DNA from: Mobiluncus porci
GTDB taxonomy: Bacteria > Actinomycetota > Actinomycetes > Actinomycetales > Actinomycetaceae
Direction of reading: 5' to 3'
DNA length: 64,000 nt
NCBI RefSeq assembly: GCF_009695935.1
Contig: NZ_VUMY01000002.1
Location: 1-64,000, forward strand
How positions within the stretch are numbered: the first letter of the stretch is position 1; every line of letters starts with the position of its first letter. Positions 8,171 to 17,492 of the stretch are shown here, piece after piece. A program made the translations under genes and the position numbers. The notes beneath the pieces were generated by a model that ran no database searches, had not been told where the DNA came from, and saw nothing but the letters and a program-made list of their open reading frames with translations.

Positions 8171-11100
8171 TTGGAAAAGCAAGTTGCAGGAGGTTCGTCC
8201 TCTCCCATCACGTCTGGGGAATTCGGTCAGCCTGCCGCGTTCGGGAAAACCGGCCCAACTGCCGCGTTCGGCTCAACGAGAGCCCTTCCCGATTTCTCGA
8301 CAGCACTTTCACCAGTGGCCGACCCCATCATTTCCGTTCGTGGACTCACCAAAATCTATGGCGAGGCAAACGCTGCTGTCACTGCCTTAGACCAGGTGGA
8401 CGTGGATTTTCCCCGCGGTGAGTTCACTGCCATTATGGGCCCTTCTGGATCTGGGAAGTCCTCCCTATTGCATTGCCTCGCGGGACTTGACGTTTTCCAA
8501 GAGGGAACCGTGAAGGTTGCCGAGGTGAATCTCGCGGAGATGTCAGCCTCCCAGTTGACGACTTTTCGCCGCAATACCGTCGGTTTCATCTTCCAGTCCT
8601 ACAACCTTGTCCCTACTCTGAACGCGCGGGAAAACATCGAAATTGCCGCCCAGCTCAAGCGCACCTCAGTCAATAAGGAGCGCTTCGAAACCCTGGTTGG
8701 GAAGTTAGATCTCGAGTCTCGCCTCGATGCCTTCCCCGCCCAGCTTTCCGGCGGCCAGCAACAAAAAGTTGCTTGCGCCCGCGCGCTGCTGACGCTTCCC
8801 GAGGTGGTTTTCGCCGATGAGCCGACCGGTAACCTCGACTCCGAGTCATCAGCCGAGGTCCTGGCGTTTTTGCGGGCGGCGGCTCGCGACTGGCAGCAAT
8901 CAGTGATTATGGTCACCCACGAGCCGGACGCGGCTAAATACGCGGATCGGGTGCTGTTCTTGTGGGACGGCCGGATTGTGGCGCAACTGCTCCACCCGAC
9001 CCGCGACGCGATTTTGGAAGCGCAGCAAACACTCGGAACAGTAAGGAAATCTCTGCGTCAACAAGCGATTTCTTTGGAGGCGCCAGAGAAGTTAGGCGAG
9101 CGCGGCTCGGTTGCGGGGGGTTCGGCTCCTGAGACGAGTTCAGCAAGGGATTCTCAGGAAGCTAGCGCCCTGGAGAGCCGCCAGATTAGTCCCTACATTA
9201 CGGAAGACCCGAGTGTGGCGAGAGACGAGGGGGCCGAGCCGGCCCTTGCTGAATCCGCGCCAACCGAGAGAACGACCGAGGCCCCGACGCAGGCTTCGAC
9301 CGAGGCCCCGACCGCGGCGGAGACCAACCCAACGCGGAACGAGGAACCGCCTCGCCGAACGCGGCGGAATCGCCGCGAGAAGCGGAGCCGAAGGGAGCGC
9401 GAGACTCCCGCAAAGGTTCCGGCTCTGGCGGATTTGGGGATTGCGGAAGTAGCGGCGGAGCCCAATGAACTGGCGGATTCCCTAGCGAACGGACGGTTTA
9501 AGTGGCCCAGCCTGGATGAGGTCAATCCGCTGGCGGCTGCGGGGGATGTCGATGCCCTCGGACAACCGCTGGCTGAAACTGGCGAGTCGGCTGGGGCTTT
9601 GGCCGCGGGCAAGGCTGGTGATGCTGCCGAGAGGCGTGGCTCCGAAACCGGAGCGGAGGCTGGCTCGCTGGCTGAGCCAGTCGCGGGGGGTGAGCCTGCG
9701 AATGGGCCTGCTCCGAGTCGCGGTCTCACCGTCGACGAAACCGTTGCGGGACGGCAGTTTGCTGGAAGTGCCGGACGGGTTGGACAGGACACTAGAGAGT
9801 CCCTCGCTGTGGATTCCGCCGCGCCAAACTCGCTGCGAGTGGCGTCGGAGACAACCGGGCGCAGCCTCGGGGGCGATCCGTTTGCTGACAGACGCGCCGA
9901 TTTTGAGCCGCTTGGGGACGGCGCAATCGTCGGAAATCGCGCCGAGGATGAGTCCCTAAGGGGCGGGGCGGAATCTCTCGGAGAGCCTGCGCCCGAGGTT
10001 GGATCAGCGACCGATACGGGGCTTTCTTCTGCCGGTTCTAACGGGTTTTCGCCGCGGCAGTCAGACTCCCCTCAAGCGAGCGGCCCAGAGTTTACTGAGG
10101 CGAACCAGTCGGTCGAGAGGACCCCTCTGCGCGAGCGGGAGCCGTCAGCCGCGGCTTCGCCCGTATTCGCGCCCGTGTCAGCAAGTGAATCCGATTTGGC
10201 AGGCTCGGAGTTGAAGTTGGACGATCCGGCTCTCGTGACGGGGGTGACTATTGCGCAGCAACTGCAGACCGGCTTCACTGCGGATCCAGAGTCGGGGGCA
10301 GGGACTGCCACGGTTTACTCGGAAGCGAATCCTGACTTCGGTTCGGGAGGTGGCTTCGGGGACGGCTCGGGAACTGAACCGAGGAGTGCTTTCGACGCTC
10401 AGTCGGCCCCATCTCCTGAGTCTTCATCAAGGCGGTTTGCGGTTGGTGAGGCCGAGTCGAGTCGTTTGGGGACGCCCGAGTCGGTTAGTGTGGGCGAGAC
10501 CGAGTCGAAGTCGAGAAGGGGCACCGAAACCGAGCCGGTTCGGCCTCCCGAGTCGAGCCGATCAGTTGAACCCGAGCCGGTTCGTCCGCGGCGGAAACGG
10601 CGTCCGGCCGTCGATCCGCGCGAGGCGGAGGAGGCTGGTCAAAGCGAGCTTCTCCAAATGATCGCCCAGGCCGAGAAGCTCCTGGCAGCCTCTGGGGCGG
10701 CGATTGATGATGCTGCAAAGACTTTGAATGAAGACGGCGAGACGGATGACCGCACCACCAGCAAGGTGCCCCCCCGAGACTCCTCTGACGAGAGGTTTTT
10801 ACCAATGGGGACGGGCCACTTTGGTAAATCCCGAGGTGGTGAAGATCCAACTAAGGGATTCACGGCTAGCGCACCGAAGGCGGGGTCTGCGACTACGCCA
10901 TCGGTGACAGGTCCGACTGGCTCCGCTTCGTTACGCCGCACGTCCTCGTCCCCGTTGGCTTCGCCGGATTCCGCCACTGCCTTTGCTGAACACTCAACTT
11001 TGACCCCAACCTCCGCGCTCCCGAAACGCGGCACCACCCCGGACCAGGAACTGTTGATTGCCCGCGCCGACGCGATGTTGGCCCAGGCCGGCGCCCGCTC

Positions 11101-11275
11101 CCAAAACCTGCAACACTCTTTGCAGAACCTGGACGCCCCCCACAACAACCCGACCGCTGGGGACGCCACCACAACCGGATTCAACCGAACGCCCCACAAT
11201 CCCGCCGCCTCAGCGAGCCAAAACCCCGAAACCGCGGAAAACCTCGCAAAACTCCCCAACTCCGAGGATCGCTGA
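8171..11275 (+). CDS. MacB/LolD-type ABC transporter ATPase with a very long disordered tail
   Basis: The ATPase subunit that pairs with the FtsX/MacB-type permease directly downstream (three bases between the genes). The ABC domain spans residues about 52-285: Walker A GPSGSGKS (90-97), a Q-loop near FQSYNLVPT, signature LSGGQQQKVACARAL, Walker B VVFADEPTGNLD and the H-loop VTHEPD. The remaining 750 residues are acidic low-complexity sequence rich in Glu, Ala, Ser, Gly and Pro, with no domain I recognise; such ATPases usually end near residue 240. The TTG start is chosen because GGGAGGGGG lies just upstream; a GTG at 8315 would begin right at the domain. The tail contains repeat E and several TCAGCAAG octamers. 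Confidence 0.9.
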   Translation: MEKQVAGGSSSPITSGEFGQPAAFGKTGPTAAFGSTRALPDFSTALSPVADPIISVRGLTKIYGEANAAVTALDQVDVDFPRGEFTAIMGPSGSGKSSLLHCLAGLDVFQEGTVKVAEVNLAEMSASQLTTFRRNTVGFIFQSYNLVPTLNARENIEIAAQLKRTSVNKERFETLVGKLDLESRLDAFPAQLSGGQQQKVACARALLTLPEVVFADEPTGNLDSESSAEVLAFLRAAARDWQQSVIMVTHEPDAAKYADRVLFLWDGRIVAQLLHPTRDAILEAQQTLGTVRKSLRQQAISLEAPEKLGERGSVAGGSAPETSSARDSQEASALESRQISPYITEDPSVARDEGAEPALAESAPTERTTEAPTQASTEAPTAAETNPTRNEEPPRRTRRNRREKRSRRERETPAKVPALADLGIAEVAAEPNELADSLANGRFKWPSLDEVNPLAAAGDVDALGQPLAETGESAGALAAGKAGDAAERRGSETGAEAGSLAEPVAGGEPANGPAPSRGLTVDETVAGRQFAGSAGRVGQDTRESLAVDSAAPNSLRVASETTGRSLGGDPFADRRADFEPLGDGAIVGNRAEDESLRGGAESLGEPAPEVGSATDTGLSSAGSNGFSPRQSDSPQASGPEFTEANQSVERTPLREREPSAAASPVFAPVSASESDLAGSELKLDDPALVTGVTIAQQLQTGFTADPESGAGTATVYSEANPDFGSGGGFGDGSGTEPRSAFDAQSAPSPESSSRRFAVGEAESSRLGTPESVSVGETESKSRRGTETEPVRPPESSRSVEPEPVRPRRKRRPAVDPREAEEAGQSELLQMIAQAEKLLAASGAAIDDAAKTLNEDGETDDRTTSKVPPRDSSDERFLPMGTGHFGKSRGGEDPTKGFTASAPKAGSATTPSVTGPTGSASLRRTSSSPLASPDSATAFAEHSTLTPTSALPKRGTTPDQELLIARADAMLAQAGARSQNLQHSLQNLDAPHNNPTAGDATTTGFNRTPHNPAASASQNPETAENLAKLPNSEDR
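10795..10828 (+). repeat. Repeat family E copy inside the ABC ATPase tail
   Basis: This matches the intergenic element 7603-7636 (opposite strand) at 31 of 34 bases. It is translated in frame as part of the disordered tail, reading RFLPMGTGHFGK. Confidence 0.75.
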
Positions 11276-11278
11276 AAT

Positions 11279-13852
11279 ATGTGGAAGCTCATTATTCGCG
11301 AAATCACGACCCGAAAGTCCCGCTTCTTCGCGGCGATTCTCGCGGTCACCCTCGGGGTTGCCTTCTTGACGCTGACCCTGGGCGTGAGGAATCTCTTGTT
11401 GAACGCTGTCACCGCCTCGACCACTTCCTCGCTGACCGGCGACCTCTACGCGGTCGGCGCGCTTGCAAAAAACGCTAGCACTTTCGACATCAACGCCCGC
11501 AACCCTATCGACTCGAACCTGGCCCCAGTCATTGAGGCCGTTGACGGCGTTTCTCACGCCGCGCCCGTCTACGAAGGCGAGGCTGTCCTCCTCGACTCCC
11601 GCAAACAGCCCGTGACCTTGGGGCTTTCCCCCACCACGGTTCGCGGATCCTTCCCTTATCCGCCAGGCCCGACCCTCGCCGAGGGCCGCCTCCCCACCGG
11701 CGCAGCCGAGGTTATGCTCGAAACCACGACGGCGCGGCGTGCCGGACTCAAAGTGGGTGACAAAGCGACTCTCATCTGGGGTGGAACCGCCCACGAGATG
11801 CAGGTAGTCGGAACTGCGGGCTTTGAAGGGCCACTCGGAACCGCCACGATGGCCTTTGTTGACGCCGAAAACGCGAAAACCTGGTTTTCCGCGGAATCGC
11901 GCGTAAAAACCATCGGCATCAAAGTCGGTGCGGCCTCTGACCCCAAAACCGTGAAAGACCGCGTCCAAGACGCCGTCGGCCCGGACGCGACCATCCTTCT
12001 TGGTGAAACACTGCGCGTCGAACACGCCCGCGCCGTCGAAAAAGCGGTCGGCTTCGTCAACTCCCTCGTCCAATGGTTCGTCGCGCTCTCCCTCCTCGCG
12101 GGCGGATTCCTCATCGCCAACACCTTCGGAATCCTCGTCACCGCGCGCTATCGCTCGCTCGGGCTGCTTCGCGCCGTGGGCTATTCCCCACGCGCCCTCC
12201 GCTGGCTCGTTCTCGGCCAGGCTGTCATTATCGGCACTATCGGGGCGGCGCTGGGGGTTTTGATCGGAATCGGGGCGACCGCTGCTGCCAGGCTCGTCCT
12301 CGCGACCCAGGGTTGGGGCTTTTCCACCGGCCTCCCCCTCGACGTTCCCACCATCGCCTTGGCCTTCGGAATCGGCTTGTTGATAACCCTCTTCGCCGCG
12401 GTTTTCCCAGCGTGGCGGGCCGGAAAAATCCCGCCCCTGTCAGTCCTCGAACTCGCCGCTCCCGCCGCCGCCGAGCGAACCCGCCCGCGCACGATTGCCG
12501 GAGTTCTCGCCCTTCTCGGCGCGCTCGGGACGGGTTGGTTCGGTTTGACGGTGAGTCAACAAAGGATTGACTGGACTGTCGTTGCCGTCCTCATCGCCTC
12601 CGGCATCCTTTTCCTCCTAGGCCTAATGCTTCTCCTCGTCCAGTTGCAGCGTCCGGTTTTGGCTTTCTTTGGGCTGTTCACCAAGGGTTTCAACGCGCTT
12701 CCGGCTCACCTTGCCCTCCAGAATCTGCGCCGTTACCCGCGGCGGACGTCTTTCGGCGCGGCGGCTCTCGTCATCGGGGTGGCGATTGCGACCGCGGGCG
12801 GGATTTTGGCCGATTCAGCAAGGGCCTCCCTTAGAACCGGTACAGTCTCGGAAGTCCAAACCGACCTGGTCGTGGCGGCGCTCCAGCCCTCGACGAACCT
12901 CGAACAGGCGCTCGGTGCGATTCGCGAGGTGTCCGGCGTTCGCGGGGCATCCGCGGATATCATCCAGGCTCCCGTTTTGGTTCGCCAGGGGGAGGATCCG
13001 ACTCATCAAGTGGTAGCCGCGGGTATCAGCGCAGGTGATGCGGTTGACACCTTGAAACTTCGCGTTAGTCAGGGCGAGGTTCAGGCGCTCTCGCGCGGGG
13101 AGGTCATCATGAATTCCCGCGCAGCCGGAAGTGGCTGGAAAGTGGGCGATTCCATCACTGTCAGCGGGCCGGTCGGCATCTATTCGACGCGAATCGGCGG
13201 GGTGACGGAGTCCAGTTTGCTGAACGCCACCGTTTTCCTCGACCCCCAGTATCTTCGCCAAACCGCTGCCTCCGAACAGGTCACCCGTGAGTTTATTTTC
13301 GTGCGCCTCGACCCGGGAGCGGATGGGAAACCGGTGAGCGGCTCGACTCTTCGCGCAGTTCAAGACCGGATTCAAAAGGCCCTGGACCCGTTCTTTATCT
13401 TCAAGGCCCTCACCCCTTCCGAGCTCGCTTCGACCGTGTCCCAGACGACAACCCAGGTTCTGTGGCTGATGTATGGGCTGCTCGGGTTTTCGGTCGTGAT
13501 TGCCCTTCTCGGGGTGATGAACACGCTGGCTTTGGCGGTTTTGGAGCGGCGCCGGACTTTCGCGCTGCTGCGGATCATCGGGTTGAAGCCGCGCGAGGGG
13601 GCGGCGATGGTTCGCTGGGAGGCGTTCTTCCTGGCTTTGTTGGGCGCGGTTATCGGCTGGGCAGGAGGCTTGGCGTTGGGGGCGTTGTGGCGGTTTGTCT
13701 TGCGGGGGCAAGGGCTTGCGGTCTTTTCGGTGCCGTGGGCGGGACAACTCGCCCTTATCGGGGTGGCGGTTATTCTCGCGGTGGTCGCGGCGGGGTGGCC
13801 GGCCAGGCAGACCCTGCGTTCTCCGGCGTTGATGTCGGAGTTGGCCTCCTGA
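11279..13852 (+). CDS. ABC transporter permease, FtsX/MacB type
   Basis: An 857-residue inner-membrane permease that partners the upstream ATPase. The layout is that of large actinobacterial FtsX proteins: an N-terminal helix (FFAAILAVTLGVAFLTLTLG, about 17-36), a periplasmic MacB-PCD domain, an FtsX core with three helices from about residue 265, a central helix pair, a second extracytoplasmic domain, and a second FtsX core ending RSPALMSELAS. Such pairs export lipoproteins, peptides or drugs, or drive cell-wall enzymes. Nothing here fixes the substrate. One TCAGCAAG octamer lies at 12815-12822. Confidence 0.9.
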   Translation: MWKLIIREITTRKSRFFAAILAVTLGVAFLTLTLGVRNLLLNAVTASTTSSLTGDLYAVGALAKNASTFDINARNPIDSNLAPVIEAVDGVSHAAPVYEGEAVLLDSRKQPVTLGLSPTTVRGSFPYPPGPTLAEGRLPTGAAEVMLETTTARRAGLKVGDKATLIWGGTAHEMQVVGTAGFEGPLGTATMAFVDAENAKTWFSAESRVKTIGIKVGAASDPKTVKDRVQDAVGPDATILLGETLRVEHARAVEKAVGFVNSLVQWFVALSLLAGGFLIANTFGILVTARYRSLGLLRAVGYSPRALRWLVLGQAVIIGTIGAALGVLIGIGATAAARLVLATQGWGFSTGLPLDVPTIALAFGIGLLITLFAAVFPAWRAGKIPPLSVLELAAPAAAERTRPRTIAGVLALLGALGTGWFGLTVSQQRIDWTVVAVLIASGILFLLGLMLLLVQLQRPVLAFFGLFTKGFNALPAHLALQNLRRYPRRTSFGAAALVIGVAIATAGGILADSARASLRTGTVSEVQTDLVVAALQPSTNLEQALGAIREVSGVRGASADIIQAPVLVRQGEDPTHQVVAAGISAGDAVDTLKLRVSQGEVQALSRGEVIMNSRAAGSGWKVGDSITVSGPVGIYSTRIGGVTESSLLNATVFLDPQYLRQTAASEQVTREFIFVRLDPGADGKPVSGSTLRAVQDRIQKALDPFFIFKALTPSELASTVSQTTTQVLWLMYGLLGFSVVIALLGVMNTLALAVLERRRTFALLRIIGLKPREGAAMVRWEAFFLALLGAVIGWAGGLALGALWRFVLRGQGLAVFSVPWAGQLALIGVAVILAVVAAGWPARQTLRSPALMSELAS

Positions 13853-13867
13853 GGTTTTTTAGCTTTC

Positions 13868-14002
13868 CGGACACTAACTTGACGTCAAGATAGTGTCCGA
13901 AAAGACCCCCAAGCCGCCGAGCCCCGAAATCAAGACGATTCCCCGCCTCGATCTACCGGCGGGCACTATGCGGACACTAAGTTGAGATGAAGTTAGTGTC
14001 CG
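13868..14002. repeat. Repeat family C: two 32-base palindromes 103 bases apart
   Basis: The units 13868-13899 and 13971-14002 both start CGGACACTA and end TAGTGTCCG. The first is palindromic throughout except for one central pair (centre CTTGACGTCAAG). The pair occupies the gap between the ABC permease and the DUF1469 gene, with the second unit 46 bases before the ATG. There is no T-run, so simple terminators are unlikely. Confidence 0.75.
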
Positions 14003-14048
14003 GAAGGCAGCCGGAGGGTATGATTAAATAAGACAAAAAGGAGGGTCC

Positions 14049-14468
14049 ATGTCCGACGACCAAAAAGCCACCATGGGAATGCTGTTTTCGCGGTTTTCCG
14101 CCCAAATCTCCACCTTGTTCCGCGCGGAAATCGCCCTGGCAAAGTCGCAGGCGAAAGAATCCGGAAAGCGCTTCGGCCTCGCCGCCGGCCTCTTCGCCGT
14201 CGCCGGAGTCCTCGCCCTGTTCATGCTGGGGTGGCTGATTCAGGCCATGTTCTTCGGCTGGCTGGCGCTTACCGGCGCAAACTGGGGTGCGGCGCTGTTG
14301 ACCGCCCTGGTTTTGCTCGTCATCACGGGAATCCTCGCGGGCGCCGGAATCGCCTCCGTCAAGAAAGCCCAGGAACACATCCCCGATCCGGCCAGCGGTG
14401 TGAAGACCGATGTCGGAATCATCAAGTCAGCCATCAAGAGCCAACCCGAAGGAGAAACCCATGAGTGA
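14049..14468 (+). CDS. DUF1469 / phage-holin-like superfamily membrane protein
   Basis: A 139-residue actinobacterial membrane protein with an amphipathic N-terminus (FSRFSAQISTLFRAEIALAK) and two membrane helices at about residues 45-75 and 80-105. Despite the family name it is chromosomal, and its function is unknown. AAGGAGGG precedes the ATG. It overlaps the DUF3618 gene by eight bases, a standard pairing. Confidence 0.85.
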   Translation: MSDDQKATMGMLFSRFSAQISTLFRAEIALAKSQAKESGKRFGLAAGLFAVAGVLALFMLGWLIQAMFFGWLALTGANWGAALLTALVLLVITGILAGAGIASVKKAQEHIPDPASGVKTDVGIIKSAIKSQPEGETHE

Positions 14469-14772
14469 CCCCCAGCCCAATCCGGTTCCCGAAGTCGAGG
14501 ATTTCGGCGAAAACCCGAGCGATATCGAAGACAAGATTCGCCGCGCTCGCGAGGAGATGAGCGAAACCGTTGATGAACTCGTCGACCGGATGCGCCCCGC
14601 GAACCAGGCCAAAGCCGCGAAGGAGAAGGCCATGGGGATGGCGGATGCCGCCAAGCAGACTTTCGACGATGCCCTCGCGGGCGACGCGGAGTCCCAGAAG
14701 AAGCTCGGCATCGCCGCCGGCGCCATCGCGGGCTTCATCCTCCTCGCGACCTTGAAACACCGCAAAAAGTAG
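14461..14772 (+). CDS. DUF3618 family protein
   Basis: A 103-residue protein with the family motif DIEDKIRRAREEMSETVDEL (residues about 21-40), then Ala/Lys-rich helices, and a C-terminal membrane helix (IAAGAIAGFILLATLKH). The ATG at 14461 has AAGGAGAAACCC before it and overlaps the DUF1469 stop. Function unknown; the two proteins probably act together at the membrane. Confidence 0.85.
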   Translation: MSDPQPNPVPEVEDFGENPSDIEDKIRRAREEMSETVDELVDRMRPANQAKAAKEKAMGMADAAKQTFDDALAGDAESQKKLGIAAGAIAGFILLATLKHRKK

Positions 14773-14805
14773 CGCGCCAGCGTAGTCGCGGGTCAGTCCT
14801 GCTTG

Positions 14806-14875
14806 CGCAGCCGCGGCTCAGACCTCTTGGCGTAACGAAGTGGAGCCACAAGGGTCTGACCCAAGTGGCGTAGCC
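14806..14875 (-). repeat. Repeat family B (REP-like), copy 1, with degenerate copies to about 15020
   Basis: Read on the minus strand this is nearly the same as 19656-19732 and 22443-22516: GGCTACGCCACT, GGGTCAGACCC, GGCTCCACTTCGTTACGCC and GAGGTCTGA in order. Two to three further GTCCGACCC/GCCGGCT fragments follow to about 15020. They fill the gap 14773-15260, where I see no gene. Confidence 0.75.
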
Positions 14876-15260
14876 CAAGCAGTTTTAAACGGCTTCGCCG
14901 GGGGTCGGGCCCTTTCGGCGTCGTTCCCTTCGGTCACTATGCCGAAGAGGTCCGACCCGCCGGCTACGCTATGATTTTCCGGTTTAAGTCCGACCCGCCG
15001 GCTCCGCCGCTGCGAAACCCTCGGCTGGCAAAACCCCGCCGAAGCACTCAATGTTGCACTCACCACTTGACACCGCCTTATTTCCAGTGAGTGCGAAATT
15101 CTCCTGGGTTAGGACCGAGGGGACTGCTAACCGCGGTTGAATCTGCGTCGGGTGAAAGTGGAACTCCGAACAAGTGGAATAAAAAACGTTCAGGGCATAG
15201 ACTTGTAACCGACTTTCAGTCATTAACATGTGGTCGTTTTAGTGTGGAAGGACCTGGCAA

Positions 15261-15503
15261 ATGGGCCGTGGCCGTCAGAAGGCAAAGCAAACCAAGGTGG
15301 CGCGTCGTCTGAAATACGAAAGCCCCGAACCGGATCTTGCGGCTTTGGAGCGCGAGTTGACCGGCAAGGGAGGCGGCTCGGGCAACTCCTACGGGTCTGA
15401 CCCCTACGCGGACGATCCCTACGCCAAATACGCCGAGCCGGACTACGTCGATAAATGGGCTGACTACGAAGACGATGCTGATGCGGACCAAGATGACGAG
15501 TAG
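15261..15503 (+). CDS. DUF3073 family protein
   Basis: A small basic actinobacterial protein of unknown role with the family start MGRGRQKAKQTKVARRLKYE. Residues 41-80 are acidic and Tyr/Asp-rich, ending in a run of Asp. It is 80 residues long, normal for the family. GGAAGG lies about ten bases before the ATG. Its place beside purF and purM is the usual one in actinobacteria. Confidence 0.9.
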   Translation: MGRGRQKAKQTKVARRLKYESPEPDLAALERELTGKGGGSGNSYGSDPYADDPYAKYAEPDYVDKWADYEDDADADQDDE

Positions 15504-15755
15504 CGTCGCGCCCTCGACCGGTTTCCGCGCGACTGCGTTGGTCGGCTCGGTCAATCGGGTTGAATCGGTGGCTCCGGTCGCGTCCGTCTGTCGGGTGGAA
15601 TCAGTTCAGTCCGTCGATTCGGTCGTGCCGTTCGCGCCCGCGAAGTCGGGCAGCGCGCTTGGGCCACTCGAGTCCGGTGCCTCGGTTGGGTCACTCGAGT
15701 TGGTGGAGTCACTAACCGCCGTCCCTGGCGAGGAAGCTTCGTCCGGAGCTGAGGA

Positions 15756-15798
15756 CTTGCCAACTCGCCCGGCGCCTCCGGCGCCGGAAATCCCCGCC
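15756..15798 (-). repeat. Repeat family F, copy upstream of purF
   Basis: A 43-base sequence which, read on the minus strand, matches 16232-16274 inside purF at 40 of 43 positions. Its core TCCGGCGCCGGA is palindromic. It ends 29 bases before the purF start, in a 324-base gap (15504-15827) that otherwise holds low-complexity GGTCGGTTC-like sequence and no convincing gene. Confidence 0.8.
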
Positions 15799-15827
15799 AA
15801 ATCCACGACTACCTGGGGGAAGACCGC

Positions 15828-17480
15828 GTGAAATTCGATAAAGTATTCAGCGACGTCCCGAGAGATGAATGCGGGGTTTTCGGGGTTTGGGCCCCGGGAG
15901 AAGACGTTTCTCGGCTGACCTATTTCGGGCTCTACGCCCTCCAGCATCGCGGCCAGGAATCCGCCGGTATCGCCGCTTCGGACGGCTCGAAAATCCTTGT
16001 CTATAAGGACATGGGCCTGGTTTCCCAGGTTTTCAAAGACCGCGACTTGGCCTCTCTGACCGGCCACCTGGCGCTGGGTCACGTCCGCTATTCCACAGCC
16101 GGGACTTCGACCTGGCAAAACGCCCAGCCAACCCTCGGCCCGACCGCTTTCGGGACGCTTGCCTTGGCGCATAACGGGAACCTCGTCAACACCCGCGAAC
16201 TCGCGAGTCGCTGGCTCGGGGAAGGGGCCGCGGCGGGGATTTCCGGCGCCGGAGGCGACGGGCGAGTCAGCAAGGTTGCTTCGGAACTAGGCGCGGGGGG
16301 TTCAGAGGAGGCCCTTAGTGAATCCCCGACCCCAACCGAAACCCCAACCGCGCCCACGCCCAACCCAACCGAAACTCCGACCCCAACCGACCCGACGAGC
16401 CCGACGTCCCAGCCCGCGAAGATCCCGCCCAGCGCGACGCCCGAGCACTCCGCCTCCCACGGGGCGCGCCCGCAGGACTCGAGCTCGGACACGATGCTTC
16501 TCGCGCGCCTCATCAACCACGTCTCTCAAAACACGGTCGCAATCGGCGGGGAGCCGGCGCTGCTCGGGGTGATGCGCGAGATTCTGCCGGAACTCGAGGG
16601 GGCTTATTCGCTCGCGTTCATCGACGAGACGACACTCTACGCCGCCCGCGACCCGCGCGGGATTCGCCCGCTCGTCCTCGGGAGGCTCGCGAACGGGTGG
16701 GTCGTCGCCTCCGAGACTGCCGCGCTCGACATTGTGGGGGCGAGTTTCGTTCGTGAAATCGCCCCGGGGGAGTTGTTGGCCATCAACGAAAATGGGGTTC
16801 ACTCCGAGATGTTTGCTCCCGCGAAACCGGCGGGCTGCGTGTTTGAATATGTTTATCTCGCGCGGCCGGACACGACGATTTCGGGGCGCTCGATTATTGC
16901 GGCGCGGCGCGTCATGGGGGCGGCTCTTGCGCGGGAGGATCCGGTTGAGGCGGACCTGGTGATGGCGACGCCGGATTCGGGAACGCCCGCGGCGATTGGT
17001 TACGCCGAGGAATCGGGGATTCCGTTCGGGCAGGGGCTTGTCAAGAATGCCTACGTGGGGCGGACCTTCATCCAGCCGACCCAGGCGATGCGCCAGATGG
17101 GGATTCGGTTGAAGTTGAATCCGGTGCGTTCGGTGATTGAAGGCAAGCGGCTTGTGGTGATCGATGACTCGATTGTTCGCGGGAACACCCAGCGGGCCGT
17201 AGTCCAGATGCTTCGCGCGGCGGGAGCGGCCGAGGTCCACGTGCGGATTTCTTCCCCGCCGGTGCTGTGGCCGTGCTATTACGGGATTGACTTCGCCACG
17301 CGCGCGGAGCTCATTGCGACCGGCATGGATGTGGAGGAGATCTGTCGGTCGATCGGGGCGGATTCCCTGGCTTATTTGCCGTTCGACGCGATGGTGGAGG
17401 CGACGGCGCAGCCCGAGTCCGAGCTCTGCACTGCCTGCTTCTCCGGGCGCTACCCGACTGAGTTGCCGGATTTGGATTAG
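15828..17480 (+). CDS. purF: Amidophosphoribosyltransferase PurF with an in-frame insertion
   Basis: First committed enzyme of purine synthesis: PRPP plus glutamine to phosphoribosylamine. Cys15 in RDECGVFGV is the catalytic N-terminal cysteine after propeptide removal. The glutaminase half has YALQHRGQESAGIA and GHVRYSTAG. The phosphoribosyltransferase half has the PRPP loop VVIDDSIVRGNT. Cysteines in GCVFEYVYLARPD, LWPCYYGID and ELCTACFSGRYP indicate the 4Fe-4S type. Residues about 131-218, between NTRELASRWL and DTMLLARLI, are an extra Pro/Thr-rich segment that begins with repeat F. The GTG start follows GGGGGAAG. Confidence 0.95.
   Translation: MKFDKVFSDVPRDECGVFGVWAPGEDVSRLTYFGLYALQHRGQESAGIAASDGSKILVYKDMGLVSQVFKDRDLASLTGHLALGHVRYSTAGTSTWQNAQPTLGPTAFGTLALAHNGNLVNTRELASRWLGEGAAAGISGAGGDGRVSKVASELGAGGSEEALSESPTPTETPTAPTPNPTETPTPTDPTSPTSQPAKIPPSATPEHSASHGARPQDSSSDTMLLARLINHVSQNTVAIGGEPALLGVMREILPELEGAYSLAFIDETTLYAARDPRGIRPLVLGRLANGWVVASETAALDIVGASFVREIAPGELLAINENGVHSEMFAPAKPAGCVFEYVYLARPDTTISGRSIIAARRVMGAALAREDPVEADLVMATPDSGTPAAIGYAEESGIPFGQGLVKNAYVGRTFIQPTQAMRQMGIRLKLNPVRSVIEGKRLVVIDDSIVRGNTQRAVVQMLRAAGAAEVHVRISSPPVLWPCYYGIDFATRAELIATGMDVEEICRSIGADSLAYLPFDAMVEATAQPESELCTACFSGRYPTELPDLD
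16232..16274 (+). repeat. Repeat family F, copy inside purF
   Basis: It is 40 of 43 identical to the reverse complement of 15756-15798. It is translated in frame as GISGAGGDGRVSK at the start of the PurF-specific insertion, and its last eight bases are TCAGCAAG. Confidence 0.85.
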
Positions 17481-17492
17481 TAAGGAGCCAAG

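Noticed and set aside
15475-15831. Open frame of 118 codons between DUF3073 and purF
   Set aside because: Val/Ser-rich repetitive text, no ribosome-binding site, and it contains the family F repeat. Treated as low-complexity intergenic DNA.
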